Source: Lewinella sp038528965 (GTDB taxonomy: Bacteria > Bacteroidota > Bacteroidia > Chitinophagales > Saprospiraceae). From it: a stretch of DNA of 64,000 nucleotides. The position numbers and the translations under genes are program-made. Shown here in pieces: positions 18,570 to 27,589 of the stretch. Position 1 is the first letter of the stretch. Each line of letters opens with the position of its first letter. The DNA is taken from the NCBI GenBank assembly GCA_038528965.1, contig JBCBEC010000039.1, forward strand, positions 1 through 64,000, given 5' to 3'. The notes under the pieces were generated by a model that saw nothing but the letters and a program-made list of their open reading frames with translations, had not been told where the DNA came from and ran no database searches.

Positions 18570-21197
18570 TCACTCCCCATAACTTACCCGAATTTCCACC
18601 CGCCGGTTTTCCTTCCGGCCGAGCTCTGTTTCGTTGGTCCGGATCGGTTGTGTTTCACCAAAACCGGCGGCTTCTAGGCGTTTTGGGGAGATACCCAACT
18701 GGATCAAATAAGCACGCACGGCATTGGCACGGCGTAGCGACAATTGCTCGTTGTATTCTGGTGTTCCAGCGTTATCCGTATGGCCGGCAATTTCAATGAT
18801 CCAGGTCTTGTCTTTGAAGACGTCGTAGACACGCTCCAGCTCCGGCGTAGACTCCGGTTTTAAGTCCGATTTATTGTAATCGAATAGGATATTGCGCAGT
18901 GGAATTGCCACTTTGGTAATCGGCATATCCTCAATTCTGGTCAGTTGCAGGGTGTCTCGTATCCCGGGAGTATTCACAATATCCTGCTTGCAGATGGATC
19001 GCGATTGCGGAAAATACTCTTCGCCTTCGATGTGGTAGTTGACACAGTCCAAGTGCGCGGGAATAGGATAATTAAACGTACCATCAGCGTTGAGCGGGAG
19101 CTTGGCCAGAACGTCTCCATTTTGAGGGTCGGTGATAATTACGCTGGCACCGGTCCTTGCCGGACTACCTACGCCCACTCCCGTCAAGGCAACAATCTTC
19201 TCTTCTGGTTTAGCTATCGATGGTAGGGGAGACCAATAGATATCGCTCAAATCATTGAGTGGATTAGCCCTACTGCTGTAGGCGATCTCTCGCCTAGGGT
19301 CCATTGAAATAATGTAACCCCAATCTTCGTCTACTGAATTAACTTCCTTACCCAAATCCACGGGAATACTCCAGTTGGTCCAGCTGTCGTCTAATCGATA
19401 ACTGACGTAAATATCTTTGTCTCCCAAGCTTTGATGACCACCAGAACTGAAATACAGCGTTTTATCATCCGGATACAAATACGGAGAACGATCATCCTCT
19501 ACCGTATTGACGTCTCGCCCTAGTGAGGTGGGGATCCCCCAATTTCCACTGGCATCTTTTTGCGTAAAATATAAGTCGATATCGCTGCCTTCAAACATGG
19601 CCTGAGTCGTTTTTGAGGCAGCAAAAATCAGGGTGTTTCCATCCGAGGAAAAGCTAGCACCTCCGATCCAGGGAAAAGCATTGATAGCCGGCGGTAGTAC
19701 TTCTGGGGTCAACCATCCCTGACTGCCGAGGCGGGAGGAGTAGAGTTGGCCATCACGGAAAATGATCAGCTCATTTCCACTAAAATTGATAGCTACGGGT
19801 GATTCATTGGCGTCAGTGGATAGCGAGCCTACCAATTGAGGGGCAAGCCACTCTTCGTTGGTGAAGTCGTACTCCGCCACAAAAATATCCTCATCCGTGT
19901 TGTCATCCGATCTGCCCACTGCGGAAAAATACAGTTGGTGACCATCAGCCGTAGGAACCGGGGAAAGTTCGTCTCCGTCTATAGTATTGATAGCCTTGGT
20001 GGGACGGTAGGTTATTCCTTCAGCCGGACGCTCAACGATGGGTATTACCTCTTCAAACCAACGCTGCTTGGCGTGGTAATGGTAGTACGAATTATCACAA
20101 TCTTCTGGTTGAAAATCAGGGAAATAAGCCTTGGCACGCTGTAGCAAGTCAGTCGCCATGTCCCACTGGTGATCATCCAGTAGCTTTTGTAGTACAATCT
20201 TCAATGTATTGAAGGCATTATAGCCCGGTGCTTCTTGGTCTAGATAACGGAACAGGTTCTCTATATCCCGTTCCGTTAGGGCGTACATATTCTGCTCAAC
20301 CAAATCGATCATCCGCCAGCGGATAGCCATAATGTTCACATATGCTCTTTGTTCGGAACTCAGCTTGCGCAGGGCGTCAAGATCCTTCCCCTTGTCGGTA
20401 TAGTTTCCGATTAGAATCTGGGCCAGGAACCGCCACATGCTGTGAGGATATTCCCGAGAAAAATCAACCAAGCCAGCCAGTCGCATGTTGTTTACGGTTC
20501 CGACAAAAGCCGAAGTCCAACAATCTCTGGCGAAGTAATTGTTCGGATGATCCTTCACAAAGTTATCCAGGTTTTTGAAGCCCCCTTCTGGATCATTGAG
20601 GAAAGCAACCAGCAGCTTATCTCGAATCTCCGTCTCGTGCTTAAAGCTGTTAGTGAATACCAATTCGAAGTGATTCCTTGACAAAGAGGTAAGGGTCTGA
20701 TAATTTGGTGAGCTATCCAGGGCATCCAATACCAGGCTTGATCGCAAGGATTCAACTTGGTTCTTCAGATGGGTATGAATGGGTTTCATCTGTAACAATA
20801 GCGTATCCAAATACAGGATGGAAGACTGCTTCCTGGCCCGATTGAATGCCGCCTGCTGTAAGTTCTTAACCAAGCGACGGTAGCTACTGGTATTGATCTT
20901 GTAGCGTTCGAGTTCTGCCTTTTCCGCCTTACTCATTTGTTCAAAGGTCTTCTGCGAAGCTTGCAGATGCCGCCACCCTTCTGCCAAGTCTCCTTGGCTC
21001 TTCTGCGTGGCCTCGTAATATCTGGCCAGGCCAAAATCTGCTGCTACCTGTTCCTCGGAAGTGGAGTACGCAAAGGTGAAATAAGACTTGGCCTGTTCGT
21101 AGCGCTCCCGATCCAGGGCATTGAAACCCGAATTGACCTGTGCACTGAGCAAGCAGGGTATACCAAGTACCAGAAGATGTAAGATCCTAAATTTCAT
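18570..21197 (-). CDS. OmpA-family protein with TPR and PD40 repeats
   Basis: The 875-residue protein starts at ATG 21197 (MKFRILHLLVLGIPCLLSAQ, a signal peptide); the longer upstream frame overlaps the preceding gene and is unlikely. The N-terminal half (about 25-390) is helical and TPR-like. PD40/beta-propeller blades follow at about 400-650 (SPVPTADGHQLYFSA, SFSSDGNTLIFAAS, PYLYPDDKTLYFSSGG). A short carboxypeptidase-regulatory-like domain (about 675-745) and a C-terminal OmpA domain (about 755-872: IEIAGHTDNAGTPEYNEQLS) complete it. The OmpA domain should anchor it to peptidoglycan. The layout resembles PorE-like T9SS accessory proteins, but it lacks a lipobox. It is the last gene of a four-gene operon, 16 bases after the TPR gene. 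Confidence 0.85.
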   Translation of the reverse strand: MKFRILHLLVLGIPCLLSAQVNSGFNALDRERYEQAKSYFTFAYSTSEEQVAADFGLARYYEATQKSQGDLAEGWRHLQASQKTFEQMSKAEKAELERYKINTSSYRRLVKNLQQAAFNRARKQSSILYLDTLLLQMKPIHTHLKNQVESLRSSLVLDALDSSPNYQTLTSLSRNHFELVFTNSFKHETEIRDKLLVAFLNDPEGGFKNLDNFVKDHPNNYFARDCWTSAFVGTVNNMRLAGLVDFSREYPHSMWRFLAQILIGNYTDKGKDLDALRKLSSEQRAYVNIMAIRWRMIDLVEQNMYALTERDIENLFRYLDQEAPGYNAFNTLKIVLQKLLDDHQWDMATDLLQRAKAYFPDFQPEDCDNSYYHYHAKQRWFEEVIPIVERPAEGITYRPTKAINTIDGDELSPVPTADGHQLYFSAVGRSDDNTDEDIFVAEYDFTNEEWLAPQLVGSLSTDANESPVAINFSGNELIIFRDGQLYSSRLGSQGWLTPEVLPPAINAFPWIGGASFSSDGNTLIFAASKTTQAMFEGSDIDLYFTQKDASGNWGIPTSLGRDVNTVEDDRSPYLYPDDKTLYFSSGGHQSLGDKDIYVSYRLDDSWTNWSIPVDLGKEVNSVDEDWGYIISMDPRREIAYSSRANPLNDLSDIYWSPLPSIAKPEEKIVALTGVGVGSPARTGASVIITDPQNGDVLAKLPLNADGTFNYPIPAHLDCVNYHIEGEEYFPQSRSICKQDIVNTPGIRDTLQLTRIEDMPITKVAIPLRNILFDYNKSDLKPESTPELERVYDVFKDKTWIIEIAGHTDNAGTPEYNEQLSLRRANAVRAYLIQLGISPKRLEAAGFGETQPIRTNETELGRKENRRVEIRVSYGE

Positions 21198-21213
21198 GAG
21201 TAGGGGCTTTAGG

Positions 21214-24200
21214 TTAATCACAATCAATGTAGTCGCAAATGATTTGGAGCATCTCCGCGGCCCATTCTTTATCTGCATCCGTCCGTAGATCGGCATTAAT
21301 GATATCTGAGCGAACTTGTTGTAACAGTGATACTCCTCCTGTATCATCAGATGAACGCTCGATGGAAATACCGGCATTCATTTTCATACGCAACAAGGTA
21401 ACAGCTGGAAACACATCCGTTAATGCGCGTTCTCCGAACTGCAAACACGCTCGGTATTGGTTAGCCGCATCGTCATATTCCTCTAGTCGGAAATAGGCAT
21501 CGGCCTGAAACTTTAGTGCTTGAATCAATAAGATATTGCGATTGGGATTATCCATCGTGAAATTTCTTTCGACTAGCTGGACCGTCCGCTGGGCGCTCTC
21601 AATCGTTTCCGGGTTTTGCCCCGCATTCAGGTACATGATCGAAAAGAAGAGGTGACTCGAGGCCTCCTTGTAGCGGTAGCGCTTGCTATCTACCAAAGAT
21701 GTATCTGCAATAAGCTGTAGGGTCTGGTTGAAATATCCTCCAGCTTCAGCCGGTGATTCCCGGTAGTTGATTTGCCCCAGGCTATAGTAGACATCCACTA
21801 CCATTCCATAATAGGCTTTGTGATGCTCAGGATATTTTTCCGCACCTCGGAATAACTCCTCCAGCAAGTTCTTGTAGGTCTGAACCGCTTGACTGCGCTG
21901 ACTCAGTGCCTGCTGCACTTCTCCTATGCCCTGCTGGGTCTCCAACTCTTTTAGTTGGTAAGTAGGCGGTTCTTTCTGACTCAAGAGACGAAACTGATTG
22001 CCCGCTCTGCGGTAGCTCTGCATGGCTTCGTGGTACTCCTGCTGTCCCGACTGGAGTTCGGCGGAAGCCATCTCCACCATGGCCAGTTTGGCGATGTAGG
22101 GGTTGTCTTCTCCCTGTTCCGCTGCTCCATCCTTTAGACTTATGTAGATCTCTCGCGCCTCATCGCTAGCAATTTGTGCCGCTTCGTAATCTTCGCGGAA
22201 GAGGCCAATTTGGGCCTTGCTAATGTTGATATTGCCAATGGCGTCGTGGTACTCCTCCAGATAATTTCGGCCATTTAGCCTGCGAAATCGCTCTTCGGCC
22301 TGGTCATAAAAGTACAGGGCATTATCCCAATCTTGCTCATCGCTGCTCAGTTCCGCTTTGGATAGATAGATACGGGCTTCTGAAGGGGCAAATACCCGCT
22401 TCCTTTTTCCCTCTGGAGCATTTTCGCAAATTTCAAGTGCCTCCTGAAAGTAGCGCTGGGTCTTTTGCGGCTCATCTATAAAGGAATAGATGGTACCCAG
22501 TCCCCAAAGGATCGTGACCTGTTGTAATTCGTAAACCCCTGGTTCTTCCTTGCCCAGAGCCCGGTAGATGGCCAAAGATTCTTCTAGGCGCTGTATTGCA
22601 TCCTCGTTCACATTCTCATCCATATAGGCCATGCCGTGTTCCAAAAGGGTCGCGGCATAGGTAGGCATAAATACAGTACTATCTAACTGCAAAAGTGCCT
22701 GTGCTTTTTCCAGGGCTCTATCTAGAATTTCCTTCGCCTTGTCACTATCACCTTGGCCATAGTAGTATAGGCCCAAGTCTTCCTCCGCTTTGATCAACGA
22801 TGAAGTGTATACCTCTTCACCTTCAGCAGCGTAGCGTTCTAGTATATCATGGGCTTTGTTAAAGTAGTAATAGGCGGAGTCTGGGTTATCCAACCTTCGG
22901 AAATAGCGCCCCAGAGAGCTATAAGTACCGGCCAATGTTGGTTCGTGCGTTTGTGGTGCTAGTTTTACTAGTTTTTGGTTGATTTGCCGGGCAGCATCCA
23001 TATCCCGCTTGGCTTCTTCATATTTCTTGTAGCTCAGATGATTATCTCCGCGAGCATTGAGAATATTAGCGACCTGATCCGGGAAAGGTCCAAAGCCTTT
23101 CCGTTCCAGATCTCGATAAATTTGTAGTGCTTCATCAAGTTTACCATCGGCGATCACAAAGTTCTTTTGTTGTTGGTTCAGCTGCCCTTCGGCGTACAGT
23201 ACATTAGCGATATTGATGCGAAAAATTTCTGGAAAAGCCGGAACGAGATGACGAAAGGTAATTCGTAGTTGACTGAATAATTCCTCCGCTGCATCGTAAT
23301 CATTTCTGGCCATGTACAGGTTGGCAATCTGGAAGAGTACCTCGTTGCGTTGCATGGCGGGGCCATCCTGGCTGGTGGTTGATAAGGAACTGAAAAGCTC
23401 GTTACTTTCTTTTAGAAGTCCCATGGCGTCATTGTAGCGATGGATAGTGGCCAGTACGCTAGCAATTTTGGTGTTAATCGTGGCCAAGGCATTGGTGCCT
23501 CGGCCTTCTTCTTCGTGGAATTTCCGGTAAGTAGCCTGGGCTTTTTTAAGTGCCTCTATAGATTCGCTAAACTGATTGTTTTGCAGATAATAGATGCCAT
23601 AGGTTTCGTAAATATCCGCCTGTAGGCTCTGTTTAAAGTAAAAGTTAGTGGTATCGCGCTTAATGAGTTTTTTACATTTGTTTTGACTTTCCGCTAGTAA
23701 GCCGTACGCTTTGTCGGGTTGATCAATCGTTAGGTATAATCCGGCTAAGGCGATACTAATTTCTAGGGGTAGTATTTCATCTTCGGTTGGCATTTGTCGG
23801 GCTTGTTCGTACAGCTCTACCGCCTGCTGTCGTTTATCCTGCAGATCATACATCCCCGCTAATCCCAATACGTGTTCTACATTATCTGGTTCTAATTCGC
23901 GTAAGCGCACAAAGCATTTTTCCGCTTCTTCAAATTCGTAGGCCTCCGCGTAAACATAGGCCTGCAAGGTGTTTAGTGTCACCTCCTTTTGTACTTCAGG
24001 ATCGCCGTATTGTCGTAACGAATCTAACTCTGCTTCGGTGTAGGTTTCCCAGATAATATCCAGCAGCGAACCAACCAATTCGATTTGGTAAGAAACATCT
24101 TCCTCTTCCACAATGCCTTCTTGCGGTTGGAGCAGCGTTTGCATTATTTCTGAGTGAAGTATGGTCCAATCTTTATTGGAGTTTTCGCGCAGCAGATCCT

Positions 24201-24711
24201 CTATCTTTTTGTCTTGTCTACTGAGCATGTACTCGATAGCCTCTTTCTGTGCCAGTAAGTCCTGATATTCTTGGGAGTCTTTCGCCGATTGTCCAATGAG
24301 TTCCTCAATGTTCTCCAATCTCGTTACGAGTGCCCTGTCTAGCGCTTGCTGACTCGCCTCCTCCGAGGACCGACACATGTAAAAAATCGCTGGATCATCA
24401 GGATTATTGCCCGTCATCCTACGATTTGGAGATCGAAGTTCGTAGCCGTTTTTAGAAATATTAAGAGTGACCATCTGACCTTGGTCTTGGTTGAAAACAA
24501 AGGTAAATGAACCATCGCTGTTAGTCACTTTTGGTGAACCCATACCTTGGATACTAACGGAAACGCCAGGTAGAGGTGTCGCGCCTTGTTGGTTGCAGCT
24601 AGCATATACGACACCCGTATACCTGATCTGTGCGGACAATAAGTTAACGCATAAAAGGCTGAAAAACAGTACTTGTAGAATCTGGTTTCTGAAAGTTGCT
24701 TTAGTTTCCAT
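21214..24711 (-). CDS. Giant TPR protein with carboxypeptidase-like domain
   Basis: This 1165-residue exported protein (signal peptide ending LLSAQ) has an N-terminal carboxypeptidase-regulatory-like beta domain (about 30-105, with NSDGSFTFVF). A coiled-coil stretch follows (about 115-195, EYQDLLAQKEAIEYMLSRQD). From about 220 to the end it is an almost continuous TPR superhelix, with units such as AYEFEEAEKCFVRLRELEPD, YEEAKRDMDAARQI and QRYFQEALEICE. No enzymatic motif was seen. It is the third gene of the OmpA/EAD11 operon, 15 bases after the EAD11 gene. It is probably a periplasmic scaffold between the EAD11 membrane protein and the peptidoglycan-bound OmpA proteins; that role is inferred from order only. 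Confidence 0.85.
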   Translation of the reverse strand: METKATFRNQILQVLFFSLLCVNLLSAQIRYTGVVYASCNQQGATPLPGVSVSIQGMGSPKVTNSDGSFTFVFNQDQGQMVTLNISKNGYELRSPNRRMTGNNPDDPAIFYMCRSSEEASQQALDRALVTRLENIEELIGQSAKDSQEYQDLLAQKEAIEYMLSRQDKKIEDLLRENSNKDWTILHSEIMQTLLQPQEGIVEEEDVSYQIELVGSLLDIIWETYTEAELDSLRQYGDPEVQKEVTLNTLQAYVYAEAYEFEEAEKCFVRLRELEPDNVEHVLGLAGMYDLQDKRQQAVELYEQARQMPTEDEILPLEISIALAGLYLTIDQPDKAYGLLAESQNKCKKLIKRDTTNFYFKQSLQADIYETYGIYYLQNNQFSESIEALKKAQATYRKFHEEEGRGTNALATINTKIASVLATIHRYNDAMGLLKESNELFSSLSTTSQDGPAMQRNEVLFQIANLYMARNDYDAAEELFSQLRITFRHLVPAFPEIFRINIANVLYAEGQLNQQQKNFVIADGKLDEALQIYRDLERKGFGPFPDQVANILNARGDNHLSYKKYEEAKRDMDAARQINQKLVKLAPQTHEPTLAGTYSSLGRYFRRLDNPDSAYYYFNKAHDILERYAAEGEEVYTSSLIKAEEDLGLYYYGQGDSDKAKEILDRALEKAQALLQLDSTVFMPTYAATLLEHGMAYMDENVNEDAIQRLEESLAIYRALGKEEPGVYELQQVTILWGLGTIYSFIDEPQKTQRYFQEALEICENAPEGKRKRVFAPSEARIYLSKAELSSDEQDWDNALYFYDQAEERFRRLNGRNYLEEYHDAIGNINISKAQIGLFREDYEAAQIASDEAREIYISLKDGAAEQGEDNPYIAKLAMVEMASAELQSGQQEYHEAMQSYRRAGNQFRLLSQKEPPTYQLKELETQQGIGEVQQALSQRSQAVQTYKNLLEELFRGAEKYPEHHKAYYGMVVDVYYSLGQINYRESPAEAGGYFNQTLQLIADTSLVDSKRYRYKEASSHLFFSIMYLNAGQNPETIESAQRTVQLVERNFTMDNPNRNILLIQALKFQADAYFRLEEYDDAANQYRACLQFGERALTDVFPAVTLLRMKMNAGISIERSSDDTGGVSLLQQVRSDIINADLRTDADKEWAAEMLQIICDYIDCD

Positions 24712-24726
24712 AGTATTGTGTTGGAT

Positions 24727-25638
24727 TTAAAACCCGACGATAGCACCTTCTAAATCGTAAGGGTTTGGAATATAGGAGTAGCTTTTTATTGTACCGTTCC
24801 TGTTGAAGACCAGCGGATAGCTGTCGCGCTGCAATTCAGTAGGAATGTATGTTCTGAAATTTCCTAGGGAATCGGTTTCCAGAATTTTGCTTTCGGGGCC
24901 CAAACGTATTTCTACCTGCACACCGGCTAGACCAATAGCGGTATCTTTTTCAATGACTTTTCCGTAAACCCAGCCCAGGCTGCCATCACGTTGGATAGCA
25001 ATGTACTGGGCATCTTGGTCTAGTAAATAAGTCGTATCCTGTTTGACCAATTCGTAACCTTCCACTTGCAAAGCAATACCTACCGGAATAGACTCGGCGC
25101 GAAATTTGCTGGGAATTCCGTTGATAGTAATCTTGCAAAATTCATCCAAAGCAATATCCTTGGCATCATCTTCCAAATGAATAATGAGTTTGCTCCCCGG
25201 AGCCAAGTCTGGGCATTGTGTCTTACTACCTTCGTACACGTAGAAGGTGGTCGCAAAAGAAGTATCAACTTCCGGAAAGAAGGACTTATTAATGAATATC
25301 AAGAGTACTGCTAGCACTGCCGCTGATCCCAGCCAGGCAAATTGTCTGTTGCGCCGATTTTGGCGGGCTTCGCTCAATTCTTCTGGTATTGCACTTTTTT
25401 CCCCAAAAGCTTGCTCAATGAGATAAATAAGAATGATACCCAGGCGATTCGTTTGGGCCTCTACTTGCTCTGCTGTCAGTGTTCCCTGTGCTTCCTGGCG
25501 GCGTAGACGGTCATACATGCTTTGGAACATGGAAATATCCCTGCGCTGCGATCTGGTCGTAGCACTTTGCTCCAAAAAGTGGATCACTTGTTTCCACTTG
25601 TTCGCTTTAAATAATGCTTTGATCTGCTCCTGAGTCAT
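24727..25638 (-). CDS. EAD11-like single-TM protein with periplasmic beta domains
   Basis: This 303-residue protein starts at ATG 25638 (MTQEQIKALFKANKWKQVIH); the three TTG codons before it are less likely starts. Residues 1-80 match the pattern of effector-associated domain 11: a short N-terminal helix pair, then MYDRLRRQEAQGTLTAEQVE and TNRLGIILIYLIEQ. One transmembrane helix follows (about 103-120, WLGSAAVLAVLLIFI), placing EAD11 in the cytoplasm. The periplasmic part has a domain with two cysteines (about 135-220) and a carboxypeptidase-regulatory-like domain (about 225-285, GKVIEKDTAIGLAGVQVEIR). EAD domains are homotypic adaptors known mainly from NTP-dependent conflict systems. Here the adaptor would be wired across the inner membrane to the TPR and OmpA proteins. 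The EAD11 call is by eye. Confidence 0.65.
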   Translation of the reverse strand: MTQEQIKALFKANKWKQVIHFLEQSATTRSQRRDISMFQSMYDRLRRQEAQGTLTAEQVEAQTNRLGIILIYLIEQAFGEKSAIPEELSEARQNRRNRQFAWLGSAAVLAVLLIFINKSFFPEVDTSFATTFYVYEGSKTQCPDLAPGSKLIIHLEDDAKDIALDEFCKITINGIPSKFRAESIPVGIALQVEGYELVKQDTTYLLDQDAQYIAIQRDGSLGWVYGKVIEKDTAIGLAGVQVEIRLGPESKILETDSLGNFRTYIPTELQRDSYPLVFNRNGTIKSYSYIPNPYDLEGAIVGF

Positions 25639-25666
25639 CAACAACAATTGTTATGAGGAAAAGGGT

Positions 25667-27388
25667 TTATTCAATCACTTCAAGGATTTTTAATTCCACT
25701 CGTTGGTTGAGCTTACGCCCTTCCAGGTTTTTGTTGGAAGCAACGGGGGATCGCTTTCCGTAGCCTTTTGCTGCTAAAAATTGCCCGGGTACTTCCTGAT
25801 CAAGTAGATATTTCCTAACCGCATTCGCGCGGTTCTGCGAGAGATTATCACAAAATTCATGGCCGGGAATACCGTTGGTGTGTCCACCAATTTCCACCAC
25901 CAGGTCTTGGCGGGCGATCAGCAAGGCGGCCAATTCGTTGAGCATATCATGGGATATCTCATCAATCACTGCCTCGTTAGCCGCAAATTGGATTTTGTCG
26001 AGGCGGAAAACCTCCCCAACTACTACCTCTTTCTCGTACAAGTCCTTTGGAATATCTGGTGATCTAGCTTCCGGAATGAGGACATAATAGCTGAGTTCGT
26101 CCGGAGAATCTTCTTTGACGTTGAAGTTGATCGTTTCCACCAACTCACCATCCAGATAAAAGGTTTGCTGAAAATCACCAAGCTGCTTGCTTAAAGAAAA
26201 ACCATACTCTCCGCTGAGGAAATTACTGGTGGTTTGGTAGAGTATTTCTCCGGTACTTAGATCCGTCAGTTCTACTCTAGTAGCCAGTGGGAAGCTATCT
26301 TGATTGACAACGACACCATCGATCACCAGAACGGAAGGCGGTTCCATGTCGAGATCAATTTCAAAGATGTTGCCATCAGAGGCCATGAACCCTCTTTTGC
26401 CATTGGCCGTGAGGATAAAGCCCTCATCATCCTGCGCTGTATTGAGCGCTGATCCTAAGTTTTCGGGTTCACTACAATCTCGTTTTTGTCCCAAAGTGGC
26501 ACTGTAAACATCCAGCCCCCCGTAGCCGCCCGCGCGACTGGAAGAAAAGTAGATGGTTTTGTTGTCTCCTGCGATGAAGACCGATTTCTCATCAGCCGGG
26601 GAATTGATCGAGAGGCTTTTGGGATAAGACCAATTGCCCTTCTTGTTCTTGTGGCTGATCATCAGATCGTAGTTCTCAGTTTCGGGGATATAGACGGAAA
26701 CGATGAATGTTTTCTCATCCGGCGAAACAGCCATCCCATCCGTGGCAATGGAGAAGTTGGGAAACTCAAAGCCTTCCAGGCGTAAGGTGTCGAGCGGATC
26801 ATCAACGCCGCGCATAACCAACTGACGATATTTCCAGAGGAGGTTAGCTTTCGTAAGCTCTTCTACCATAATTGTATTCATCCGCGATCCTAGCTCGCTG
26901 AAAAAACGGGTGATTTCACCCCCTAGACCATCTAGGTTCGTCCAAACTGCACCATTTAGTTGAGCCATGTAATACGGCCCTCCATTGTAACGCCAGTTAT
27001 CACGCCAACTTTGGAAGTACACTCGCTGTCCATCGCTGGTGATGTTTGGCTCATCCTCCCCGCGCAAAGTATTGACCGTAGCATTCAGACACTTTGCCGG
27101 TAGCCACTCTCCATCCAGGTAAGTGGAGTACCAAATATCTCCGTCAAAACGACGTTCACCCGTCTCGGGGTCCGGGTCCCATTCTTCAGACCAGACCTGT
27201 CCTCCACGATCAGACATGAAAAAAAGGTACTTGCCATTAGGAGTAATGGAGAGGTTCGTTTCCTTGAAAGAAGAACTGAGTTGCGGTAGCGCTATCTTCC
27301 GCTGCCCTTGAACGGTGGGACTGAAAACACAAATTAGCAGCAACAGGGCAAGGCTTTCAAAAACACGCTTTCGGTAGAAAGGACACAT
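25667..27388 (-). CDS. OmpA-family protein with PD40 propeller
   Basis: The 573-residue protein starts at ATG 27388 (MCPFYRKRVFESLALLLLI), a signal peptide ending in VQGQ. Residues 30-340 form a PD40-type beta-propeller (SITPNGKYLFFMSDRGGQ, EPNITSDGQRVYFQS, AVSPDEKTFIVSV). A small beta domain follows (about 350-440), then a C-terminal OmpA domain (about 450-573: VVEIGGHTNGIPGHEFCDNLSQNRA). In the glycan-binding loop the usual D after HT is replaced by N (GHTNG). It is the first gene of the operon, 28 bases before the EAD11 gene. It shares its architecture with the operon's last gene, so the operon is bracketed by two OmpA-PD40 paralogues. Likely role: periplasmic or outer-membrane anchoring. 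Confidence 0.85.
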   Translation of the reverse strand: MCPFYRKRVFESLALLLLICVFSPTVQGQRKIALPQLSSSFKETNLSITPNGKYLFFMSDRGGQVWSEEWDPDPETGERRFDGDIWYSTYLDGEWLPAKCLNATVNTLRGEDEPNITSDGQRVYFQSWRDNWRYNGGPYYMAQLNGAVWTNLDGLGGEITRFFSELGSRMNTIMVEELTKANLLWKYRQLVMRGVDDPLDTLRLEGFEFPNFSIATDGMAVSPDEKTFIVSVYIPETENYDLMISHKNKKGNWSYPKSLSINSPADEKSVFIAGDNKTIYFSSSRAGGYGGLDVYSATLGQKRDCSEPENLGSALNTAQDDEGFILTANGKRGFMASDGNIFEIDLDMEPPSVLVIDGVVVNQDSFPLATRVELTDLSTGEILYQTTSNFLSGEYGFSLSKQLGDFQQTFYLDGELVETINFNVKEDSPDELSYYVLIPEARSPDIPKDLYEKEVVVGEVFRLDKIQFAANEAVIDEISHDMLNELAALLIARQDLVVEIGGHTNGIPGHEFCDNLSQNRANAVRKYLLDQEVPGQFLAAKGYGKRSPVASNKNLEGRKLNQRVELKILEVIE

Positions 27389-27439
27389 TACGAGGGCTTT
27401 TAGGTTTGTTCTTATTATTCTTCTTGGGGTAAGCAGTAT

Positions 27440-27447
27440 CAAAATTA
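27440..27447 (-). promoter_or_regulatory. Possible -7 box for the OmpA/EAD11 operon
   Basis: On the minus strand this reads TAATTTTG, a perfect TAnnTTTG box, 52 bases before the start codon. The -33 position holds GTT or TTC rather than TTG, so the promoter is only partly supported. Confidence 0.4.
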
Positions 27448-27530
27448 AATATAAACAACACCAGCGAACTTGCTTTTCTAATTTAGTAAAAGGTTACTCC
27501 TGTTTAGGGAATAAACAGAAAAAGTGCTTC

Positions 27531-27552
27531 TAAGCAGTCCATGAGCTGCTTA
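27531..27552 (-). terminator. Hairpin after the SARP regulator gene
   Basis: TAAGCAG and CTGCTTA pair around an eight-base loop, 38 bases past the regulator stop. On the minus strand the hairpin is followed, after a short gap, by a run of five Ts. It is a weak terminator that could let some transcription enter the downstream operon. Confidence 0.45.
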
Positions 27553-27589
27553 CTTGATAAGGAAGTGGATCAAACTGCCTAGTTTGGTC

